Source: a virus
IMG/VR virus record: IMGVR_UViG_3300024507_000369
Coordinates: 1 to 64,000 of that record
DNA: 64,000 bases
Reading direction: 5' to 3' (one strand)
Shown here: piece after piece, positions 59,347 through 64,000 of the stretch
How the letters are laid out: each line of letters starts with the position of its first letter
How positions within the stretch are numbered: position 1 is the first letter of the stretch
Notes under the pieces: generated by a model
What the model saw: only the letters and a program-made list of their open reading frames with translations
What the model was told of the DNA's origin: nothing
Database searches by the model: none
Position numbers and translations under genes: made by a program

Positions 59347-59369
59347 TTACTGTGCCACTTTCATAAGTG

Positions 59370-59624
59370 TCACCATTTGTTTTGTTGAATGAGGATCTTT
59401 TTGATTTCTTGATAAATGAACTGACGAAGTTTAGGTTCGGTAGTGTTATCAAAAGCATAATACAGTCGATTCAGATACTCATTCTGTGTTGCACCAATGT
59501 TACCATCACCACCGATGTCATTGAGTGATGAACCTGCAACAACTTTCGATTTTCCAAAGTTACCTGAGACACGCCCAGTTGTTCTCAGTTTAGGGCGAAT
59601 CTTTGAGAGGTTAGAGTAAGTCAT
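59370..59624 (-). CDS. MTYSN-type protein, paralogue 1
   Basis: 84 residues. MTYSNLSKIRPKLRTTGRVS, then GATQNEYLNRLYYAFDNTTE. Differs from the gene at 61009-61263 at 15 of 84 positions. Basic N-terminus and a C-terminal helix (IYQEIKKILIQQNKW). Unknown; ATGA overlap with the MNYLC gene. Confidence 0.75.
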   Translation of the reverse strand: MTYSNLSKIRPKLRTTGRVSGNFGKSKVVAGSSLNDIGGDGNIGATQNEYLNRLYYAFDNTTEPKLRQFIYQEIKKILIQQNKW

Positions 59625-59794
59625 TCATCCTCTTCATAAGGGAACATTTCATCATACTCTTCATCTGTGAGAGTAAGATACTGAACATTAGCATTTTTGT
59701 GCTCTTCAGCATACACTAACTGATAATGTGCAAAAGAACTAGGATCGGAACTAGCAAACTCTACCAGACCATCAATCAAACAAAGGTAATTCAT
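59621..59794 (-). CDS. MNYLC-type protein, paralogue 1 (short)
   Basis: Found by hand: 57 residues, MNYLCLIDGLVEFASSDPSS, then EEYDEMFPYEEDE. Only four differences from the first 57 residues of the gene at 61514-61738. Unknown. Confidence 0.75.
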   Translation of the reverse strand: MNYLCLIDGLVEFASSDPSSFAHYQLVYAEEHKNANVQYLTLTDEEYDEMFPYEEDE

Positions 59795-59934
59795 TTGAAA
59801 CTCACATTTACACCAATTACTTTTGCTTTTGGATTTCGTGCAGTAGCAGTTTCTCTTGCATCTTTAGGAGAGTTAGCATACACCTCTTCCTTAAAGACTT
59901 TGCCACCAACATACAGATCAACAATGTACTTCAT
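59791..59934 (-). CDS. Small protein MKYIVDLYVGGKVFKEE
   Basis: Found by hand: 47 residues, beta-hairpin then SPKDARETATARNPKAKVIG. Recurrent cyanophage small protein, from memory. ATGA overlaps both ends. Unknown. Confidence 0.75.
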   Translation of the reverse strand: MKYIVDLYVGGKVFKEEVYANSPKDARETATARNPKAKVIGVNVSFK

Positions 59935-60125
59935 AGTGTTTGCCAGTGTTGTGCTTCTTTGATGTTAGAATTGAAAAACTTTTGAATGATAGAATCAATC
60001 ACAGGATACCATTCTTCGTTTGCACTAGGATACCCACATTCTCGTGCTTGATTGAGAAACTTAAGGATGCAAGTTTCCTCATTAGGAGTAAAATTAACGC
60101 GATTGAAAGTGTAACCGTCAGTCAT
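59931..60125 (-). CDS. Small helical protein
   Basis: 64 residues from the ATG at 60125 (TTG three bases earlier is unlikely): MTDGYTFNRVNFTPNEETCI then EWYPVIDSIIQKFFNSNIKE. TGATG coupling. Unknown. Confidence 0.75.
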   Translation of the reverse strand: MTDGYTFNRVNFTPNEETCILKFLNQARECGYPSANEEWYPVIDSIIQKFFNSNIKEAQHWQTL

Positions 60126-60283
60126 CAATCATCTCCAAAGTTGTTGACAAGAAAATCCTCAAGTTCGCAAAGTTCCACCTCATCTAAGGAGTCAATGTAG
60201 TTACGCAAAGTATCTTCTAAGACACCATTATTCTTTTTGCAAGTTTCATACAGAAACTCAAAAAGTTGTGTTTTGTTAGTCAT
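60125..60283 (-). CDS. Small acidic helical protein
   Basis: Found by hand: 52 residues, MTNKTQLFEFLYETCKKNNG then LDEVELCELEDFLVNNFGDD. TGATTATG start context. Unknown. Confidence 0.75.
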   Translation of the reverse strand: MTNKTQLFEFLYETCKKNNGVLEDTLRNYIDSLDEVELCELEDFLVNNFGDD

Positions 60284-60285
60284 AA

Positions 60286-60555
60286 TCAGTTAGCGTAGAT
60301 GGACATTTGCTTACGGTCACGGATTGAATCATCAATCACCTCACCAATCTGTTCGTAAATGTAGTCGGAACCGCCTACATCAGCGAGCACATCTTGAGTG
60401 AAAAGAGAAGAAAAATACTTCTCTTGATTGTCCTCACCATCAAACTCAACGACATCGTGTTGAGTGAATACAAACGCAGCACAGGGAGCGTTCTCACCTT
60501 GACTCTCAATCATTTGGTTGATAGAGTCACGAAGTTCAGAAAGAGTGCGGTACAT
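60286..60555 (-). CDS. Small acidic protein
   Basis: 89 residues. MYRTLSELRDSINQMIESQG, then CAAFVFTQHDVVEFDGEDNQ, ending DSIRDRKQMSIYAN. Alpha/beta. Unknown. Confidence 0.75.
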   Translation of the reverse strand: MYRTLSELRDSINQMIESQGENAPCAAFVFTQHDVVEFDGEDNQEKYFSSLFTQDVLADVGGSDYIYEQIGEVIDDSIRDRKQMSIYAN

Positions 60556-60557
60556 AA

Positions 60558-60725
60558 TTAAACAGGGGTAACTTCAACAGAGCGGATAAGATTTGTGCGG
60601 TCTTGTGCTAGGTAATCATCAGCGATTTTACCACAAGATGAACGAGACTTGATGAACCTTTCTTCATAGTAAGTCTCTGCACTGTTGGGGACTTTATACT
60701 CAATCAAGAGTCGATAGTTGTTCAT
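60558..60725 (-). CDS. Small protein
   Basis: Found by hand: 55 residues, MNNYRLLIEYKVPNSAETYY then RFIKSRSSCGKIADDYLAQD. A strand then helices. TGATTATG start. Unknown. Confidence 0.75.
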   Translation of the reverse strand: MNNYRLLIEYKVPNSAETYYEERFIKSRSSCGKIADDYLAQDRTNLIRSVEVTPV

Positions 60726-60727
60726 AA

Positions 60728-60970
60728 TCAGTACAGAAGAGAGAAAGAACCACAGAACTTACGAACCCACTGGAGAGTATCATAATGACTGCGAGGATTA
60801 GACATTACCATGCTCTTGTTAGTTACAGGATTGAGAGCAATAGCAACATATTTGTGGTCACATTCTTGATACTCAGGGGTGATTTGTTGAATGAACATTT
60901 GCATCACCTTACCTTCTTTCCAGTTGGTGACATAGTGAAAGACTTGATCCATTTCAGTGGTTGTGCTCAT
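60728..60970 (-). CDS. Small protein behind element F1
   Basis: 80 residues from the ATG at 60970: MSTTTEMDQVFHYVTNWKEG, then YVAIALNPVTNKSMVMSNPR, ending RKFCGSFSLLY. In-frame codons upstream belong to the repeated element, so the start is set there; Met7 is an alternative. Unknown. Confidence 0.7.
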   Translation of the reverse strand: MSTTTEMDQVFHYVTNWKEGKVMQMFIQQITPEYQECDHKYVAIALNPVTNKSMVMSNPRSHYDTLQWVRKFCGSFSLLY

Positions 60971-60999
60971 ACTATAGGTACACTTTAGAGGATCCAAGT
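60971..60999 (-). promoter_or_regulatory. 29-bp start-abutting element F1
   Basis: ACTTGGATCCTC then TAAAGTGTACCTATAGT, immediately before ATGAGC. Two changes from F2/F3 (CTAAAG for CGAAAG). Confidence 0.6.
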
Positions 61000-61008
61000 A
61001 AGAATCAC

Positions 61009-61263
61009 TCACCACTTTCCTTGTTGAATGAGAATCTTTTTGATTTCAGTATAAATGAAGTGACGAAGTTTAGAGTCGGTAGTGTTATCAAAAGCATAAT
61101 AGAGACGATTCAAGTATTCATTCTGTGTCGCACCTATGTTACCATTACCACCGATGTCATTGAGTGTAGAACCTCCCTTAGATTTGGGTTTTCCGAAGTT
61201 GCCTGTAATGTTTCCTTGTGTGCGAAGTTTGGGGCGAATCTTTGAAAGGTTAGAGTAAGTCAT
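61009..61263 (-). CDS. MTYSN-type protein, paralogue 2
   Basis: 84 residues, MTYSNLSKIRPKLRTQGNIT to EIKKILIQQGKW. About 82% identical to paralogue 1 at 59370-59624. Unknown. Confidence 0.75.
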   Translation of the reverse strand: MTYSNLSKIRPKLRTQGNITGNFGKPKSKGGSTLNDIGGNGNIGATQNEYLNRLYYAFDNTTDSKLRHFIYTEIKKILIQQGKW

Positions 61264-61517
61264 CGTGCTACAATGTCAAGAGTTTCCAACAGCATCATAG
61301 AAAGTTCCATCTGGTTCTCATCATCAACCACAGGAATGTTTGTCTCTACAAACTCACTAATCAGTTGGGCAAAGAGTTCAGTTGTGCGCTCATCTGCGAA
61401 TAGAGCAGTGGCAAGTTCGTTCTTGAACCCATCACGCAAAAGTTTGAGAGACTTTGTGACAGTCATTTCTTTGATTTGTTCATCATAAGTCATTTCAGTG
61501 TCAGGGATTGTGCTCAT
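61260..61517 (-). CDS. Small acidic helical protein
   Basis: 85 residues. MSTIPDTEMTYDEQIKEMTV then LKLLRDGFKNELATALFADE. No paralogue in the other cassette, where MTYSN and MNYLC are directly joined. An internal start at Met9 (61493) is possible. Unknown. Confidence 0.7.
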   Translation of the reverse strand: MSTIPDTEMTYDEQIKEMTVTKSLKLLRDGFKNELATALFADERTTELFAQLISEFVETNIPVVDDENQMELSMMLLETLDIVAR

Positions 61518-61738
61518 TCTTCATTTCCATCAAAAATCGAATCTTCCCAACCATCAAGGTAAGGTTGTTCATCCTCCTCATAAGGGAACATTTCGTCATA
61601 CTCTTCGTCAGTCAGAGTAAGATACTGAACATTAGCATTTTTGTGCTCTTCAGCATACACTAACTGATAGTGAGCGAAAGAAGAAGGGTCTGAACTAGCG
61701 TATTCTAGCAAACCATCAACAAAACAAAGGTAGTTCAT
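61514..61738 (-). CDS. MNYLC-type protein, paralogue 2 (long)
   Basis: 74 residues, MNYLCFVDGLLEYASSDPSS. Same as paralogue 1 for 57 residues, plus an acidic extension QPYLDGWEDSIFDGNEE. Divergent from the HNH gene. Unknown. Confidence 0.75.
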   Translation of the reverse strand: MNYLCFVDGLLEYASSDPSSFAHYQLVYAEEHKNANVQYLTLTDEEYDEMFPYEEDEQPYLDGWEDSIFDGNEE

Positions 61739-61755
61739 TTTGCGTACAGATAGGT

Positions 61756-61763
61756 TATAAATA
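61756..61763 (+). promoter_or_regulatory. Perfect late promoter octamer for the HNH gene
   Basis: TATAAATA on the plus strand, 10 bp before the ATG at 61774 and 25 bp before the Met at 61789. The start site would fall near 61769-61771, which favours the second ATG. Confidence 0.75.
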
Positions 61764-61788
61764 ATAACACAGTATGCAGGTATTAAAG

Positions 61789-62262
61789 ATGAAAGAACAC
61801 CCAGAACATAAAGGTTATTTTATCACAGAAAACGGTGAAGTTTGGTCATACTGGCGCAATCGTGGAAGAGATGGGTGGGGAGTAGTATTGGATAAAGAAC
61901 CAAAAAAAAGAAGATTTAATAATCATTGCAAGGGATACTTGACTGTTTGGATTAAAACGGAAGAAGGACAGAAGTTAAAAAAAGTTCATCGTTTGGTCGC
62001 AGAAACTTACATTCCAAATCCAAATAATCTCCCTCAAGTTAATCACATTGATGGCGTAAAAACAAACAACAATGTCAGTAATCTTGAGTGGTGCAGTAAT
62101 CAAAAAAACACGGAGTTGGCATTAGCAAAAGTTCATCGGTTAGTAACACCAACTGGAGAAATAGTAGAAGTTTTTAATCTTGGAAAGTTTTGTAGAGAAC
62201 ATAAAATTGATAGGGGAGACCTTTATAAAGGGAAAAAGTCCAAAGGTTACTATTTGCAATAA
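61789..62262 (+). CDS. HNH homing endonuclease with NUMOD4-like N-terminus
   Basis: 157 residues from the ATG at 61789, which has AGG 7 bp upstream; 162 from 61774. YFITENGEVWSYWR is NUMOD4-like. NHIDGVKTNNNVSNLEWCSN is the HNH_3 motif with its His, Asn and Asn. The tail (GEIVEVFNLGKFCREHKIDR) is a NUMOD1-type DNA-binding helix. A free-standing nicking or cutting mobile element. The only plus-strand gene in the window, inserted between two small minus-strand genes. Its stop touches the next convergent stop. Confidence 0.92.
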   Translation: MKEHPEHKGYFITENGEVWSYWRNRGRDGWGVVLDKEPKKRRFNNHCKGYLTVWIKTEEGQKLKKVHRLVAETYIPNPNNLPQVNHIDGVKTNNNVSNLEWCSNQKNTELALAKVHRLVTPTGEIVEVFNLGKFCREHKIDRGDLYKGKKSKGYYLQ

Positions 62263-62694
62263 TCACCTTTTGTAAAGATATCCGGACGACCAATCTGCGT
62301 TCTCAAACAACCATTCACGGTCCTTAATTAACAAGAGATTGTATCGCTCACCCTTTGCAGGACTACGCCACGACGCTGACTTGAAAACGCCTCCATTTTG
62401 CTTGTCGATAAAACAGTGAACCGATCTCGATCCACCACCATTCACCAGAATGACTTTGTGATACTTTTTGCCAGTCTCAACAGTATAATCAATGTCACAC
62501 TTGCCAGACTTGAGTTCATCAATCTTGCGCTGATGATACTCTTGATTATCAGCATCATTCACGAACTTTTGGTGACCGCGAATAGAATACTGACGATAGT
62601 TGTCTTTCAGTGCTTCAATCAGCAGCAGAGTGTTCTTATACACATTCTCTGCAATAGTTTGTTGTGCTTGTGCTTGCATCGTAGGAGTGCTCAT
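62263..62694 (-). CDS. GHQKF-type protein, paralogue 2
   Basis: 143 residues from the ATG at 62694 (MSTPTMQAQAQQTIAENVYK). SIRGHQKFVNDADNQEYHQR and KYHKVILVNGGGSRSVHCFI as in paralogue 1, ending ENADWSSGYLYKR. Upstream in-frame codons are element F2. Unknown. Confidence 0.8.
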   Translation of the reverse strand: MSTPTMQAQAQQTIAENVYKNTLLLIEALKDNYRQYSIRGHQKFVNDADNQEYHQRKIDELKSGKCDIDYTVETGKKYHKVILVNGGGSRSVHCFIDKQNGGVFKSASWRSPAKGERYNLLLIKDREWLFENADWSSGYLYKR

Positions 62695-62723
62695 ACTATA
62701 GGTACACTTTCGAGGATCCAAGT
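62695..62723 (-). promoter_or_regulatory. 29-bp start-abutting element F2
   Basis: Identical to F3 over 29 bp. Overlaps the first base of the next gene's stop, so the element is nearly the whole intergenic gap. Confidence 0.65.
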
Positions 62724-63640
62724 TACCAACTCTTTGCGATTGTGAAGTTGGCATGAGAGAATACCTCACGATCAACTACTTTGTAAGACCCAAACTTGTT
62801 ATGAATGACATAACCCTCGTGGAAACCTGCAACATCCCAGAGGAAACATTCAATGTCATCCTCTTCATGAATGAACAGGAACAAATCATCCTTGATAGAC
62901 TTCACCAACTTCCACAATCTGATGAGGTTGATGTCACAATCGCATTTTTCTGCAATTTCATCCTCACGGATGGTGCGTTGCTCTCGGATGCAAGCGTTAA
63001 TCTCTTTTTTGATTTGTGATGCTTTCTTGTCGCTCACAAACTCACACAGAGTGCTCATTTGTTTAGCAAAGTTACACACATCCTCCAAATCTTCACGATA
63101 AGGATTCAGCGACACAGCAGGTTGCACAAACAAACATTTCTTTGTGCTTGCAAACTTGCTAGTGATAGGATGTGCTACCATTTCAGGCAGACGCTCACCA
63201 GTGTAGTAAGTATGTGGAGCAACGATAATCTCTTGACGCACAACTTCAGGAAAACGATAGGTAATCGTGTTGGGCGTGAATGTATCCAACCCTTTACCGA
63301 AACCAATCCAATCTCCCTGATACACATTGTTAGTGCGAGGAAGATAATCCAGACAGAAGATGAGGATTTGTGCTACCCTTGGTTGTCCACCAAAATGAGT
63401 AAAGATGTCATCTTCGTTATAGCAAAGGCGAATCTTTTGCTTGTTAAATGCTGCTTTGGTGCAGACAAAAAACTTACCATTCTCAGGATTAGTGCCCCAA
63501 ACAATAGCAGGAGCACCATCCATCTTGACGCTGATAAAACTATCAACCTCAGAGAACCAATCAAGAACAGATAGATTACCCGTCAGGATTTCATCTTCAG
63601 GGTGCTCAAGGTGCTTATTTTGCATTGGTTGCTTACTCAT
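62723..63640 (-). CDS. DUF6267-type protein with ligase-like motif I (KMDG)
   Basis: 305 residues from the ATG at 63640. HLEHPEDEILTGN at the N-terminus, then VKMDGAPAIVWGTNPENGKF near 39-58: KxDG is the nucleotidyl-lysine motif of the DNA/RNA ligase and mRNA-capping superfamily. VYQGDWIGFG near 113-122, and near the C-terminus EGYVIHNKFGSYKVVDREVF resembles motifs IV-V (EGxVi...yKv). I believe DUF6267 is the family name, from memory. Likely a nucleotidyltransferase acting on RNA or DNA ends; activity unproven. Confidence 0.75.
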   Translation of the reverse strand: MSKQPMQNKHLEHPEDEILTGNLSVLDWFSEVDSFISVKMDGAPAIVWGTNPENGKFFVCTKAAFNKQKIRLCYNEDDIFTHFGGQPRVAQILIFCLDYLPRTNNVYQGDWIGFGKGLDTFTPNTITYRFPEVVRQEIIVAPHTYYTGERLPEMVAHPITSKFASTKKCLFVQPAVSLNPYREDLEDVCNFAKQMSTLCEFVSDKKASQIKKEINACIREQRTIREDEIAEKCDCDINLIRLWKLVKSIKDDLFLFIHEEDDIECFLWDVAGFHEGYVIHNKFGSYKVVDREVFSHANFTIAKSW

Positions 63641-63669
63641 ACTATAGGTACACTTTCGAGGATCCAAGT
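63641..63669 (-). promoter_or_regulatory. 29-bp start-abutting element F3
   Basis: Contains TATAGT (63641-63646) directly before the ATG and TTGGAT (63662-63667) with a 15-bp spacer: promoter-like but too close to the start for a normal leader. Confidence 0.65.
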
Positions 63670-63678
63670 TTCAATCAA

Positions 63679-63882
63679 TCAAACTTGCATCAGTTTAGCA
63701 AGACGATTGCGAATATCAAAGAGTTCCATTTCATCCATATCTACATCATCAAGACCTACGGGAGCAAACGCTTCAAGATCTACAGTGCCATTTTGCATAA
63801 TGGGAGAATAATATAACTCATCTCCATCTTCTTGCGACAGAGTATAGACGCAACCGTGACCAGGAACAGTGAGGAAAATCAT
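63679..63882 (-). CDS. GHGCxY-type small protein, paralogue 2
   Basis: 67 residues from the ATG at 63882: MIFLTVPGHGCVYTLSQEDG, then YYSPIMQNGTVDLEAFAPVG and a helix. Paralogue of 57787-58011. The in-frame extension to 63918 is unlikely. Unknown. Confidence 0.75.
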   Translation of the reverse strand: MIFLTVPGHGCVYTLSQEDGDELYYSPIMQNGTVDLEAFAPVGLDDVDMDEMELFDIRNRLAKLMQV

Positions 63883-63905
63883 TGAAGTTTTACGAACAAA
63901 GGTAC

Positions 63906-63939
63906 AATAAAGGAGCACTTGCTAAATTGCAAGTGCTCC
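63906..63939 (-). terminator. Terminator-like perfect 11-bp hairpin
   Basis: GGAGCACTTGC (63912-63922) pairs perfectly with GCAAGTGCTCC (63929-63939), loop 6 nt; followed on the minus strand by TTTATTGTA. Lies 12 bp beyond the stop of the partial gene at the window end. Confidence 0.75.
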
Positions 63940-63950
63940 TGTGTCAGTTT

Positions 63951-64000
63951 TTATACTGCCACACGACGGGCAGATATTTGTTGTTCAATAAAGTTCAATA
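63951..64000 (-). CDS. C-terminal fragment of a gene entering from the right
   Basis: Open frame from the window edge to a TAA at 63951: LNFIEQQISARRVAV. Only 16 codons are visible, so identity cannot be given. The terminator hairpin right behind it supports a genuine gene end. Confidence 0.5.
   Translation of the reverse strand, partial: LNFIEQQISARRVAV

Noticed and set aside
1-64000. tRNA genes or photosynthesis genes (psbA, psbD, hli)
   Set aside because: Looked for in gaps and among translations; no cloverleaf-like sequence or matching protein was found in this window.

Overview
The window is a 64-kb piece of a T4-like myovirus genome, almost certainly a cyanophage infecting marine Synechococcus or Prochlorococcus. 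The evidence is: (i) head, neck, sheath, tube, portal, terminase, baseplate and recombination genes in T4 order; (ii) many small proteins of types I recognise from cyanomyoviruses, including a DUF3110-like protein, a family typical of cyanobacteria; (iii) NATAAATA late-promoter octamers in front of structural genes, together with a gene for the late sigma factor gp55. No tRNA, rRNA, CRISPR or photosynthesis gene was seen. Every gene but one lies on the minus strand, so transcription runs from right to left.

From 1 to 7.6 kb is the replication and recombination block: a partial HEVGH metallopeptidase-like gene, a small basic protein, gp46 and gp47 (recombination nuclease), a DUF3110-like protein, gp55, an Lsm-like small protein, UvsW, UvsY and a tail-tube-like baseplate protein. 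gp55 has its own near-consensus sigma70 promoter. From 7.6 to 15 kb is the head block: gp23, gp22, gp21, two virion proteins of unknown role, gp68-like, gp67-like and gp20. From 15 to 25.4 kb come gp19, gp18, gp17, a 662-residue mosaic protein sitting between the terminase subunits, gp16, gp15, gp14 and gp13. From 25.4 to 50.5 kb is the baseplate and fibre block: two tiny proteins, an 833-residue and an 1884-residue structural protein, gp8, a 4160-residue gp7-position giant, gp6 and gp25. Small sequence modules recur across these big proteins.

From 50.5 to 52.6 kb is a group of conserved small genes and a glycosyltransferase. From 52.6 kb to the end is an early/accessory region of roughly 40 tiny tightly packed genes. 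It contains duplicated gene cassettes, an HNH endonuclease as the only plus-strand gene, and a nucleotidyltransferase-like DUF6267-type protein. It also carries two families of repeated upstream elements: five copies of a promoter-like leader with a palindrome, and three copies of a 29-bp element abutting the start codon.

The one gene-free stretch over 300 bp is 53939-54385. It holds two consensus sigma70 promoters pointing apart, three perfect-phase 33-bp tandem repeats, an AT-rich tract and a terminator. It is the best candidate here for an undescribed element, either a phage RNA or a promoter-linked replication origin.
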